Shown: piece after piece, positions 46,598-55,333 of the stretch
Position numbering within the stretch: position 1 is the first letter of the stretch
Layout of the letters: every line of letters starts with the position of its first letter
Source of the DNA: Candidatus Sulfuricurvum sp. RIFRC-1
GTDB lineage: Bacteria > Campylobacterota > Campylobacteria > Campylobacterales > Sulfurimonadaceae
Assembly (NCBI RefSeq): GCF_000310245.1
Contig: NC_020505.1
Span: 62,001-126,000 of the forward strand
Length of the DNA stretch: 64,000 nucleotides
Reading direction: 5' to 3'
Translations under genes and position numbers: made by a program
The notes under the pieces: model-generated
Database searches by the model: none
What the model was told of the DNA's origin: nothing
What the model saw: the letters and a program-made list of their open reading frames with translations, nothing else

Positions 46598-48004
46598 TTA
46601 TGAGACTACTTTATTGCGGCCTAGCTCTTTTGCCTCATATAATTTTTCATCAACCCGACGAAGTGCACTGTCGATTGTTTCCTCATAAGTACATTGGATG
46701 ACCCCAAAACTACAAGTTACATTTTGTTGAATGCTAAATGGGTAAACTTCAATTTTCTTACGCAATTTTTCAGCGGTTAAAACACTTTGAGAGAGTTCAC
46801 TTTCGGGAAGAATAATCGTAAACTCTTCTCCACCCCATCTGGAGATATGGTCGCTTGAACGCAACTGTGCATTCACTAATGATGAAAGTTCTTCCAACAC
46901 ACTATCTCCCGCATGATGTCCTAGTAAATCATTGATATTTTTAAAATAGTCTATATCAAATATTATGAGGGATAGGGGACGTTTGTAACGCTGACTTTTA
47001 TCCAGTTCTTCTTTGAATATTTTGGTAAAAAATCTTCGATTACCAATCTGCGTTAATGAATCAATTAAGCTCAAATGCTCTTTCTCTTCAAGAATTCGTA
47101 TCGTATAACAACGTTGCGCGGTCATCATTAAAATAGAAAATGTGACGGTAAAAATAAATACCTGAAGCATGATCAACGAGAGTCTATGGTCACCTTCAAA
47201 GGAAAATTGGCTGTATCCTGATGCCGTTCCCAATATAGCTAAAATAACAACAATGGCTAAAAAAATAAGGTTGATTCCATTTTGTAATCGAGTACTTGCC
47301 CAGATAAGCGGGAATAAAATTAGATATTCAATCGGGTAGCGTTTATCGAAAAAATAGCCTGAACCAAAAATAACGATTGCCGAAATAACCAACACCGAAA
47401 GAATAAGTGCAATTTCCACAATATGTTCTTTTGAAACAATACTGATATTACGCTGTAAAACATACGCTACAAATATAGGAACAATTAAAATGAATCCAAT
47501 CAGATCACCAAAAAACCATACTGCCCAACCTAGCATCTGATGCTCTGTGGCTAACATGCCATTAAGATACAACATTGTTGTGCCCATACTGGATGTAATA
47601 AATGCACCGATTACACTGTAAAAAATAAATGAAATGATGGTATCGGTATCATAAAAAATATCATCTTTGATCACATTTTTGGAACTTTTCATGATAAACC
47701 AATACGCGACTGCTGGACCGATAGTATTGCCGATTGCAATCTCAAATGCCACCATCGGAGAACTCAAAGTCATATTTAAAAAGAAAGCACCAATAAAAAT
47801 ACCGGGTAAAACGACATAGCCCCGAAAAAATAAAAATGAGAGAGCAACACCGGTTGGGGGCCAAATGGCAAAGATACTTGATGATTCACTTAAAGAAAGA
47901 GGTGTAACCAGTTTTGCTGAGAAAAAGTAGACAAAAGATGTTACAACGGCATAAAAAAATATCTTAGAAAGTGTTTTTTGATTGATTAAACTATCCATTG
48001 GCAA
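46598..48004 (-). CDS. Diguanylate cyclase with MASE1 membrane sensor
   Basis: A 468-residue protein. An eight-helix MASE1-type membrane domain (about 15-300, with SIFAIWPPTGVALSF) is followed by a GGDEF domain. The active-site motif is GGEEF at residues 391-395. The allosteric I-site RSSD is at 382-385, five residues before it, so feedback inhibition by cyclic di-GMP is expected. It makes cyclic di-GMP. It is convergent with an EAL-HDOD gene. Confidence 0.92.
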   Translation of the reverse strand: MPMDSLINQKTLSKIFFYAVVTSFVYFFSAKLVTPLSLSESSSIFAIWPPTGVALSFLFFRGYVVLPGIFIGAFFLNMTLSSPMVAFEIAIGNTIGPAVAYWFIMKSSKNVIKDDIFYDTDTIISFIFYSVIGAFITSSMGTTMLYLNGMLATEHQMLGWAVWFFGDLIGFILIVPIFVAYVLQRNISIVSKEHIVEIALILSVLVISAIVIFGSGYFFDKRYPIEYLILFPLIWASTRLQNGINLIFLAIVVILAILGTASGYSQFSFEGDHRLSLIMLQVFIFTVTFSILMMTAQRCYTIRILEEKEHLSLIDSLTQIGNRRFFTKIFKEELDKSQRYKRPLSLIIFDIDYFKNINDLLGHHAGDSVLEELSSLVNAQLRSSDHISRWGGEEFTIILPESELSQSVLTAEKLRKKIEVYPFSIQQNVTCSFGVIQCTYEETIDSALRRVDEKLYEAKELGRNKVVS

Positions 48005-48217
48005 CCTTTCCTCAGATTTTAATAATACACTTCAATGCATTTGATTTCAAGAGCGGACTTTATCTTAATATCGACAAAAGAGCTTTTTTTGTGTTATAAA
48101 ATAGATCATACTGGAAAGTTCTTTAGATTGATTGTTGAATTGGAGAAAAAGGTTGGTAAAAATGGAAGAATTTGTTGTGTAAGTCTATCGAAGCCCGTAA
48201 AAATAGGGGTTTATCGA

Positions 48218-48302
48218 TGGTGCGGATGAAAGGACTTGAACCTTCACACCTTGCGGCACCAGATCCTAAGTCTGGCGTGTCTACCAATTTCACCACATCC
48301 GC
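48218..48302 (-). tRNA. tRNA-Leu (TAG)
   Basis: An 85-base class II tRNA with long variable arm and encoded CCA. The acceptor GCGGATG pairs with CATCCGC. The anticodon loop CTTAGGA between CCAGA and TCTGG gives TAG. Confidence 0.95.
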
Positions 48303-48323
48303 GCACGTATAAAAAGTCTAAGG

Positions 48324-48400
<77 letters not shown>

Positions 48401-48411
48401 ATGAGTATATA

Positions 48412-48488
48412 TGGTGCGCCCGATAGGGTTCGAACCTATAACCTACGGATCCGAAGTCCGTTACTCTATCCAGTTGAGCTACGAACGC
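48412..48488 (-). tRNA. tRNA-Arg (TCG)
   Basis: A 77-base tRNA with CCA. The acceptor GCGTTCG pairs with CGGGCGC. The anticodon loop CTTCGGA between ACGGA and TCCGT gives TCG. Confidence 0.94.
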
Positions 48489-48541
48489 ACAATCGCCTTC
48501 TAAAACATCGTGTATCAAAGGTGTTTCAAACCAGAAACAAA

Positions 48542-48618
48542 TGGGGTGGGTGATGGGGATCGAACCCACGACCCTCAGAACCACAACCTGATGCTCTAAC
48601 CGACTGAGCTACACCCAC
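48542..48618 (-). tRNA. tRNA-His (GTG)
   Basis: A 77-base tRNA with CCA. The acceptor GTGGGTG pairs with CACCCAC, and the discriminator is C. A G at the -1 position (48619) is encoded, the tRNA-His identity mark. The anticodon loop TTGTGGT gives GTG. Confidence 0.95.
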
Positions 48619-48668
48619 CATCTGTAATAAAGAATCTGTTTGAAATAATACAAAAAAAAGAAAAAAAC

Positions 48669-48746
48669 ATGGTCGGGGCGAGAGGACTCGAACCTCCGGC
48701 CCCTTGGTCCCAAACCAAGTACTCTAACCAGACTGAGCTACGCCCC
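48669..48746 (-). tRNA. tRNA-Pro (TGG)
   Basis: A 78-base tRNA with CCA, first in the cluster. The acceptor CGGGGCG pairs with CGCCCCG. The anticodon loop TTTGGGA between CTTGG and CCAAG gives TGG. Confidence 0.95.
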
Positions 48747-48792
48747 GACCTTCATCTAATTTAAACTCGAGTGAGCTAATTAGTGAGGCGAA

Positions 48793-48821
48793 ATTATAGT
48801 TGAAAATCCAATAATTGTCAA
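48793..48821 (-). promoter_or_regulatory. Consensus promoter of the five-tRNA operon
   Basis: On the minus strand TTGACA (48821-48816), a 17-base spacer and TATAAT (48798-48793) match the sigma-70 consensus exactly. The predicted start is about 40 bases ahead of tRNA-Pro. It is the strongest-looking promoter in the window. Confidence 0.85.
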
Positions 48822-48967
48822 GAGACATGCGTAAGAGTGTGAAGAAATCGATTCATATTGATCTCATGAAGGGTCTAAAAATTACAAAGAGGGTGAAAAT
48901 GATGTATAATTGAGTCTTATTGAAAGCAAGATTGCCCTATACGGTGAGATTGCGTGTTGGAGGGGAA

Positions 48968-50335
48968 ATGAAAGGTATTTTTCGTAAAAAAGATATGTCC
49001 GGTGCATCTGGAGAATTTAAACGTAGTCTGGGACTAATGGATGTAACGTTCATTGGTGTCGGTGCGGTAATCGGTGCAGGGATATTTGTTATTACGGGGC
49101 AAGCGGCGGCCACCATGGCGGGTCCTGCTATCGTATTGTCATTTTTGCTCGGTGCAGTGATGATCGGAATTACGGCTCTTATTTATGCGGAGCTTAGTTC
49201 TGCCTATCCGGTAGCGGGGAGTGCTTATAGCTTTACATTTGCCTCGTTGGGAGAAGTGTTTGCGTGGTTTGTCGGGTGGAATTTGCTGCTCGAATACGGT
49301 GTCGCTACCGCCGCAGTTGCTACGGGATGGTCGGGGTATTTACGCCGTTTTTTAGAAAACAGCATGAATATTCATATTCCGCAGGCGCTAAGCGGCGCGT
49401 ATAATCCAAGTGCCGGAACGTACATCGATATCAGTGCATTCGGGATTATTTTGGCCATTTTTGTCCTTCTTGCGATTGGAATCAAAGAGAGCGCCAAGGT
49501 TAATACGGCCATTGTATTTATCAAGCTTGGCGTTTTGGTAACATTTGTGGTGGTAGGACTTCCTCACGTTGATTTCAATAATCTCACCAACTTTTTGCCA
49601 TTTGGATGGGAAGGGGTTTGGCACGGGGCCGCACTGATTATTTTTGCCTATCTCGGGTTTGATGCCATCAGTACGGTCGCAGAAGAGACCAAAAATCCTG
49701 AACGTAATATTCCATTGGGGCTGATCCTCTCATTGGCTCTTAGTGTCGTCTTTTTCATCCTTGTGAGCTTTACCCTCACTGCAATCGTCCCTTATCAAAG
49801 TCTCAATGTTCCTGATGCGTTGGCATTTGCCCTCTATCAAGTGAATGAGCCGTTTGCGGCAAACGTGATCGCATTGGGTGCGGTCATTACAATTACGACG
49901 GTTATGATCGTTATGGGGCTGGGATTTACCCGTATCTTTTTTGCCCTTGCCCGTGACGGACTTTTACCGAAAACTTTGAGTGAAATCCATCCAAAATACA
50001 ATACCCCTTATAAAGCGACTCTTATCGGCGGTGTTATTCTGAGTATTATGGCGGGACTTATTCCCCTAAAAACGTTGGCAGAGTTGGTCAATATCGGAAC
50101 CTTGTTCGCCTATCTGATGGTGGCGGTAGCGATTATCGTGTTACGACGCCAAAATGTCATTCAACCGATCTTTAAAGTACCTGCATTTAAAATCCTCATG
50201 CCGCTCAATTTCATTTTGATTATTTTTATGATGGCGGGATTGCCGTTTGATACCTGGTTGCGATTTATCGGATGGTCGATTATCGGGATGCTGATTTACG
50301 CCTTTTACGGTGCAAAACGTTCAAAGGGCGAGTAA
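48968..50335 (+). CDS. APC family amino acid permease
   Basis: A 455-residue transporter with about 12 helices. The first helix holds the APC signature IGVGAVIGAGIFVITG. Later come GFDAISTVAEETKNPERNIP, the typical loop of cationic-amino-acid-type permeases, and a long final helix. It imports amino acids by cation symport or exchange; the substrate cannot be told. GGAGG lies right before the ATG, so this start was preferred over 48920. A TATAAT at 48905-48910 is probably its promoter. It overlaps the next transporter by one base. Confidence 0.9.
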   Translation: MKGIFRKKDMSGASGEFKRSLGLMDVTFIGVGAVIGAGIFVITGQAAATMAGPAIVLSFLLGAVMIGITALIYAELSSAYPVAGSAYSFTFASLGEVFAWFVGWNLLLEYGVATAAVATGWSGYLRRFLENSMNIHIPQALSGAYNPSAGTYIDISAFGIILAIFVLLAIGIKESAKVNTAIVFIKLGVLVTFVVVGLPHVDFNNLTNFLPFGWEGVWHGAALIIFAYLGFDAISTVAEETKNPERNIPLGLILSLALSVVFFILVSFTLTAIVPYQSLNVPDALAFALYQVNEPFAANVIALGAVITITTVMIVMGLGFTRIFFALARDGLLPKTLSEIHPKYNTPYKATLIGGVILSIMAGLIPLKTLAELVNIGTLFAYLMVAVAIIVLRRQNVIQPIFKVPAFKILMPLNFILIIFMMAGLPFDTWLRFIGWSIIGMLIYAFYGAKRSKGE

Positions 50336-51558
50336 TGGCGATATCGGTATGGCGTCAAGTCTTGACACTTCCCGTTATCGTCATCGCGATGGGGTATTTT
50401 GTTGATATTTACGATCTGATTTTATTCGGAGTGGTGCGGGTCGAGAGTTTGAGTGAATTGGGGCTTGATAAAGAGGGGATTACCCTGTGGGGATCGATTA
50501 TTCTCAATGCACAAATGGGTGGGATGCTGATCGGCGGAATCCTCTGGGGAATTCTCGGAGATAAAAAAGGGCGGCTTTCCGTGCTGTTCGCCTCGATTAT
50601 CCTCTATTCGGTTGCAAATTTGCTGAATGCATTTGTCACCAATGTTGAGCAGTATGCACTGCTTCGTTTTATTGCCGGAATCGGTTTGGCGGGTGAGCTG
50701 GGTGCGGGGGTGACTCTGGTTGCTGAAATCCTCCCTAAAGAGCTACGGGGCTACGGCGTGATGAGTATCGCCGCGTTCGGTGTCCTCGGAGTCGTTGCCG
50801 CTAATATCGTCGCCGAAAACTTTGCATGGCGAAATGCCTATATCATCGGGGGCGTATTGGGCTTTTTGCTGTTGATTTTACGTTTCCGTGTCCGAGAATC
50901 GGAAATGTTTCAGCACCACGCGTCTGATGATGTGAAGCGGGGGCATTTTTTCGCCCTCTTTTCCCATAGAAAACTATTCACAAAATACATCAAAGCGATT
51001 GTTATCGGGATGCCCTTATGGTATGTCGTTGGTGTTTTGGTAATGTTCTCCCCTGAATTTGCCAAAGCATTAGAGATTAGCGGAGAAGTGACGGCGGGTC
51101 AGGCGCTTATGTATACGTATATCGGACTCTCGGTCGGTGATTTGGCGAGTGGATATCTCTCCCAACAGATGCAAAGTCGAAAGAAGGCTTACACTATTTT
51201 TATGGTTCTTTCGGTGGTTAGTGTCCTTTATTATTTTACTCTATCGGGCGCAACAGCTGGGTCATTTTATGCAGCAGTATTTTTACTCGGTGTGTTTTGC
51301 GGTTACTGGGCCCTTTTTATCACAATGGCGGCAGAGCAGTTCGGTACTAATATCCGAGCGACTGTCGCAACAACAGTTCCAAATTTTGTACGCGGTTCGG
51401 TGGTTCCGATTACGTCGAGCTTCATGCTTTTAAAAGAGAGTATGGGGGTTCTGGGTTCAGCGGCAGTGGTGGGATCGGTTGTATTTACGATCGCTTTGGT
51501 CGCGCTCTATTTTACCCGCGAGACGTTTCATGAGGATTTGGACTACATCGAAGCATAA
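50335..51558 (+). CDS. MFS transporter
   Basis: A 407-residue major facilitator protein with 12 predicted helices. The first loop contains GILWGILGDKKGRLS, the MFS motif between helices 2 and 3. The early FVDIYDLILFGVV and the helix 4-5 region FIAGIGLAGELGAGVTLVAEILPKELR suggest the sugar or metabolite:H+ symporter group. The substrate is unknown. It is coupled to the APC gene by TAATG, so the pair may serve related nutrients. Confidence 0.88.
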   Translation: MAISVWRQVLTLPVIVIAMGYFVDIYDLILFGVVRVESLSELGLDKEGITLWGSIILNAQMGGMLIGGILWGILGDKKGRLSVLFASIILYSVANLLNAFVTNVEQYALLRFIAGIGLAGELGAGVTLVAEILPKELRGYGVMSIAAFGVLGVVAANIVAENFAWRNAYIIGGVLGFLLLILRFRVRESEMFQHHASDDVKRGHFFALFSHRKLFTKYIKAIVIGMPLWYVVGVLVMFSPEFAKALEISGEVTAGQALMYTYIGLSVGDLASGYLSQQMQSRKKAYTIFMVLSVVSVLYYFTLSGATAGSFYAAVFLLGVFCGYWALFITMAAEQFGTNIRATVATTVPNFVRGSVVPITSSFMLLKESMGVLGSAAVVGSVVFTIALVALYFTRETFHEDLDYIEA

Positions 51559-51565
51559 AAAACTT

Positions 51566-51666
51566 CCGTTCGTGGTGAGCGCAAGGAAACATCGCTTTGC
51601 GAGCGCTTCGCTTGTTTTGTCGAACCATGAACGGGAGAACCCTTCGACAGGCTCAGGGCGAACGGG
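51566..51666. repeat. Palindromic repeat family C at convergent gene ends
   Basis: CCGTTCGTGGT (51566-51576) and ACCATGAACGG (51624-51634) form one palindrome whose centre holds about 47 bases instead of a short loop. Directly after it, 51637-51666 carries CCCTTCGACAGGCTCAGGG and GAACGGGG, the inverse of the copy at 38110-38137. It fills the 111-base gap between the MFS gene and thiG. Confidence 0.7.
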
Positions 51667-51669
51667 GGA

Positions 51670-52446
51670 TTAAAACTGGATCATTCCATCAACCGGAGAT
51701 GAAGCTGTTGCATACGGACGTTTAGGTATACGTCCTGCAAGATAACTCAAACGTCCTGCAATCACCGCATTTTTCATCGCTTCCGCCATCAGCATCGGAT
51801 TTTGTGCTTGGGCAATCGCTGTGTTGGTCAATACCCCATCTGCTCCAAGTTCCATTGCTAACGCCGCATCACTGGCACATCCGATCCCTGCATCAACGAT
51901 AATCGGCACTTTGACCGCTTCACGCACAAACACAATGTTATAACGGTTTTGGACTCCGAGCCCTGAGCCGATCGGAGCGGCAAGCGGCATAATGGCGTGG
52001 GCACCTGCATCTTCGAGACGGCGTGCCATAATCGGATCATCGCTGGTATAGGCCATGATGGTAAAGCCGTCTTTGGCTAACACTTCACACGCTTTGATCG
52101 TCTCTAAGACATCCGGATAGAGCGTTTTTTGGGTGTCGCCGATTACTTCGAGTTTGATCAGATCGATTCCCGTCGCTTCACGGGTGAGGCGGAAAAGGGT
52201 GATCGCCTCTTCCGCTGTCGTACATCCTGCCGAATTGGGGAGGAATTTGACATTGGTCCCCGCAAAAGTATCACGGAGATTCGGCTCATTCGGGTTGGTG
52301 ATATTAAGACGACGAACGGCTACGGTGATAAGTTCCGAGCCGCTTGCTAATGTAGCGGCTTTAGTCGTTTCAAACGAATCATATTTACCGCTTCCCACGA
52401 TGAGGCGGCTACCGAGAGTATATTTTCCGATTTGTAATGTATGCAT
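51670..52446 (-). CDS. thiG: Thiazole synthase
   Basis: A 258-residue TIM-barrel enzyme that forms the thiazole phosphate of thiamine from DXP, ThiS thiocarboxylate and an imine. Features are [13 protein letters not shown], the Schiff-base Lys region IKLEVIGD, and [26 protein letters not shown]. The start at 52446 was chosen because AAGGA lies about seven bases ahead. ThiS and ThiH are not seen nearby. It follows purN on the minus strand. Confidence 0.94.
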   Translation of the reverse strand: MHTLQIGKYTLGSRLIVGSGKYDSFETTKAATLASGSELITVAVRRLNITNPNEPNLRDTFAGTNVKFLPNSAGCTTAEEAITLFRLTREATGIDLIKLEVIGDTQKTLYPDVLETIKACEVLAKDGFTIMAYTSDDPIMARRLEDAGAHAIMPLAAPIGSGLGVQNRYNIVFVREAVKVPIIVDAGIGCASDAALAMELGADGVLTNTAIAQAQNPMLMAEAMKNAVIAGRLSYLAGRIPKRPYATASSPVDGMIQF

Positions 52447-52461
52447 TGCTATCCTTTTCAA

Positions 52462-53016
52462 TCAATCATGTAGAATTTTTAGTACGCTGAGGGGGAGTAT
52501 CTCATGCTCAATCTGGCGAATTTTAGCCGAAAATTCTTCTAAAGTATCGGAGGAATTTTTAGTAAAACTTTTTTGCAAGATTATCTCACCGCCGTCGAGT
52601 TCATCGGTAACCCAATGAACACTCACTCCGCATATTTTCTCGTCACTTTCAAAACTCCGTTCAATGGCGCGTGAGCCTTTAAAGGCGGGCAGGAGTGAGG
52701 GGTGGAGATTGATAGAGCGAATATTGGAGGTAAATACGCTAGTGAGAATACGCATAAAGCCGCAAAGTACTACAAGATCAGGATCGTAATCACGGATCAT
52801 CTCAACCAGTGCGGCATCGTAGGCTTCGCGGTTTTCATATTCCCGATGATCGCATACTTCGACGGGTATGCCGGCTGTACGTGCTTTGGCGATACCTCCG
52901 GCCTCTGAATTGTTCGTAATGGCACAGGTGATGATGGCATGCTTGTGGTGGATTTTTTCAATCAAGTTGGCGAGGTTGGTCCCCTCGCCGCTAAATAAGG
53001 CAACGATTTTTTTCAT
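52462..53016 (-). CDS. purN: Phosphoribosylglycinamide formyltransferase
   Basis: A 184-residue GAR transformylase using 10-formyl-tetrahydrofolate. It starts VALFSGEGTNLANLI and has LCGFMRILTSVF and INLHPSLLPAFKGSRAIERSF (catalytic His of the HPSLLP motif). It overlaps nnrD/E by 4 bases. It belongs to the same purine pathway as the distant purM. Confidence 0.93.
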   Translation of the reverse strand: MKKIVALFSGEGTNLANLIEKIHHKHAIITCAITNNSEAGGIAKARTAGIPVEVCDHREYENREAYDAALVEMIRDYDPDLVVLCGFMRILTSVFTSNIRSINLHPSLLPAFKGSRAIERSFESDEKICGVSVHWVTDELDGGEIILQKSFTKNSSDTLEEFSAKIRQIEHEILPLSVLKILHD

Positions 53017-54332
53017 AAAACGGTAACTCTTTCTATAAGGTCAAATGGGGTGAGGGCATAGTTGTTTTTGTCAAAGCCGCGTGCAGCTAGAGTGTGAGCT
53101 AAAGAGCCTTGAAGGGCGGCATCTAACGGAGTATATTTTTGGGCCAACAAGGCTCCGATAAGACCGCTGAGGACATCACCGCTGCCCCCTTTGGCAAGTG
53201 CCACCGTTCCGAGGGGATTGATAAAAAATCGATCATTTTTTCCTATGATAACGTTGGCGCCTTTAAGCACCAATACGGTGTTCGGATAAGCGGCACAGAA
53301 TTGTTCCACATAGGTAAATCGGTTGTTTTGCAATGTGGTGACATCGATATCGGCTATCCCGCAGAGGCGTAAAATTTGAGTGAACTCTTTGGGATGTGGG
53401 GTGAGGACGATACACTCACGCTTGAGTAGTTGAGGAAACATCGGATGGTAAAAAATATCGGCATCTAAAACGAGCGGGAGATTATTGTCGAGCAAACATG
53501 TCAGTTCATCATCGCAAAACTCTACCCCCAACCCCATCCCCAGAGCAATAGCTGTTGTCGAGGAAGGGAGCGAATGGCTTTGCATCAGTTCATACGGGAT
53601 AGTGACGTTTTCGTTACTGATAAGGCTCACTAATCCGCTTCCGAAACGGATCGCAGCAGAACCGGCGATAACCGATGCTCCGATTTTCTCACCGCACACA
53701 ACCGCTAAATGACCATAGCATCCTTTATTGGCGGAAGTGGACGTACGATGCGGTAGAGATAGATCGGATGGATCGAGTAAGTGCCATGTTGTGGGTATCT
53801 CATACCGTGAACGTGAAATTCCCAGATTGGCGACACGGATTTCACCGACGTATTCTTTAGCCGCATCACTGAATAGGCTTCGTTTAAGGGCTCCCATAGT
53901 GATGGTAATATCGGCTCTGAATGTATGAGGATCGAGCGTACCGTCTGCATACAAACCGCTGGGGACATCACAGGCTATTTTAAATGCGGTGGAGTCATTG
54001 AGCATCGCTAGTATTTCTGCGGTTTCAGCGTTGATCGCTCTATTGAGGCCACTACCGAATAGGGCATCGACAATCACATCATAGTGGGTCTCGCTTTGAT
54101 AATGGAGTGAAACACGATAGTCACCTTCGAGTTGTCGTGCGAGAATCCGTCCATCCGCTCCGTTATTTCCACTGCCGCACACAATCAAAATGGAAGAATT
54201 TGGCAAGAAATATTCACCAATGTAATTGGCTATAGATAAAGCGGCGTGCTCCATCATAACGGGTTCACTGAGGGCGAATTGTTCTACGGCTCGATGATCC
54301 AGAGTATTTACTTCTCGGTAAAGGTTTTGCAT
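53013..54332 (-). CDS. nnr: Bifunctional NAD(P)HX epimerase/dehydratase
   Basis: A 439-residue metabolite-repair enzyme. The N-terminal epimerase (about 1-200) has SILIVCGSGNNGADGRILAR. The C-terminal ribokinase-like dehydratase (about 200-439) has GCYGHLAVVCGEK, VLTPHPKEFTQIL and the GDVLSGLIGALLAQ motif with KGGSGD. It repairs hydrated NADH and NADPH with ATP or ADP. Divergent from kdsD with only 32 bases between starts. Confidence 0.92.
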   Translation of the reverse strand: MQNLYREVNTLDHRAVEQFALSEPVMMEHAALSIANYIGEYFLPNSSILIVCGSGNNGADGRILARQLEGDYRVSLHYQSETHYDVIVDALFGSGLNRAINAETAEILAMLNDSTAFKIACDVPSGLYADGTLDPHTFRADITITMGALKRSLFSDAAKEYVGEIRVANLGISRSRYEIPTTWHLLDPSDLSLPHRTSTSANKGCYGHLAVVCGEKIGASVIAGSAAIRFGSGLVSLISNENVTIPYELMQSHSLPSSTTAIALGMGLGVEFCDDELTCLLDNNLPLVLDADIFYHPMFPQLLKRECIVLTPHPKEFTQILRLCGIADIDVTTLQNNRFTYVEQFCAAYPNTVLVLKGANVIIGKNDRFFINPLGTVALAKGGSGDVLSGLIGALLAQKYTPLDAALQGSLAHTLAARGFDKNNYALTPFDLIERVTVL

Positions 54333-54351
54333 GGATAAAGTCCATTTCAGC

Positions 54352-54361
54352 TATAATTATA
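54352..54361. promoter_or_regulatory. Overlapping divergent -10 elements of nnr and kdsD
   Basis: The ten bases TATAATTATA hold TATAAT on the plus strand (54352-54357) and on the minus strand (54361-54356). For kdsD the element ends seven bases before ATG, so its mRNA may be leaderless. For nnr it leaves a leader of about 17 bases. Confidence 0.45.
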
Positions 54362-54364
54362 TTT

Positions 54365-55333
54365 ATGAACAACGATTATATCGCAATAGCCAAAAACACA
54401 CTTGAAATTGAAGCACAGGCTCTTCGAGAGGGCTCAGAACGTCTGGGAGCGGAGATGATCCGTGCCGTAGAGATTATCCTCGCGTGCAAGGGTAAATTGG
54501 TCATTACGGGTGTAGGCAAATCAGGTTTAATCGGGGCTAAAATCGCCGCGACGTTTGCATCGACGGGAACGCCGAGTTTTTTCCTCCATCCGACCGAAGC
54601 GTTGCATGGCGATTTGGGGATGATCGGCAAAGAGGATGCGGTTCTCGCCATCAGTTACAGCGGTGAGAGCCCGGAACTCAGCTCCATTCTCCCTCATATC
54701 AAACGTTTTGATATCCCCCTCATCGGGATGACTCGCAATGCAGAGTCAACTCTTGGGCGTTACAGTGATGAGGTGATTAACATCAACGTCTCAGCCGAAG
54801 CGTGTCCGCTCGATATCGCTCCGACCAGTTCAACCACGTTGACGTTGGCGATGGGGGATGCATTGGCGGTATGCCTGATGAAGGCGCGCAATTTTCAAAA
54901 AGAGGATTTTGCTTCGTTTCACCCCGGCGGGGCATTGGGCAAACGGCTATTTGTTAAAGTAGCCGATTTGATGCGCACAGCCGATCTTCCGATCGTGGAT
55001 GAAAATACACCGCTTAAAGAGGCGATTTTAAAACTCAGCGAAGGGCGTTTGGGGACAGTAATGTTGATTAATGCAGAGGGGAAACTCTCCGGTTTACTCA
55101 GTGACGGTGATATTCGTCGTGCCCTTCTGAAGGAGTCGTTTTCGCTCGATGCTATCGCAAAAGAGTATGCAACACTCAACCCACTTGTTATTAATGATGC
55201 AACGATGCTGGCCAGTGATGCTCTCGTATTGATCGAAGAGAAAAAAATTCAATTGTTAGTCGTCACGAACCGTGATGGCATAATCCAAGGTGCGTTGCAC
55301 CTTCATACTCTCGTAGAAGCAGGTATCTCATGA
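54365..55333 (+). CDS. kdsD: Arabinose-5-phosphate isomerase (KdsD/KpsF/GutQ)
   Basis: A 322-residue protein with a SIS sugar-isomerase domain (about 30-180, GKSGLIGAKIAATFASTGTPSFFLHPTEALHGD) and two CBS domains (about 205-320). It turns ribulose-5-phosphate into arabinose-5-phosphate for KDO and lipopolysaccharide. The first residues fit the family, yet there is no ribosome site and the -10 is seven bases upstream. It overlaps the next gene by 4 bases. Confidence 0.93.
   Translation: MNNDYIAIAKNTLEIEAQALREGSERLGAEMIRAVEIILACKGKLVITGVGKSGLIGAKIAATFASTGTPSFFLHPTEALHGDLGMIGKEDAVLAISYSGESPELSSILPHIKRFDIPLIGMTRNAESTLGRYSDEVININVSAEACPLDIAPTSSTTLTLAMGDALAVCLMKARNFQKEDFASFHPGGALGKRLFVKVADLMRTADLPIVDENTPLKEAILKLSEGRLGTVMLINAEGKLSGLLSDGDIRRALLKESFSLDAIAKEYATLNPLVINDATMLASDALVLIEEKKIQLLVVTNRDGIIQGALHLHTLVEAGIS

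Noticed and set aside
48035-48229. Plus-strand ORF of 64 codons beside the tRNA cluster
   Set aside because: It ends inside tRNA-Leu on the other strand, has no clear ribosome site and resembles nothing; likely chance.
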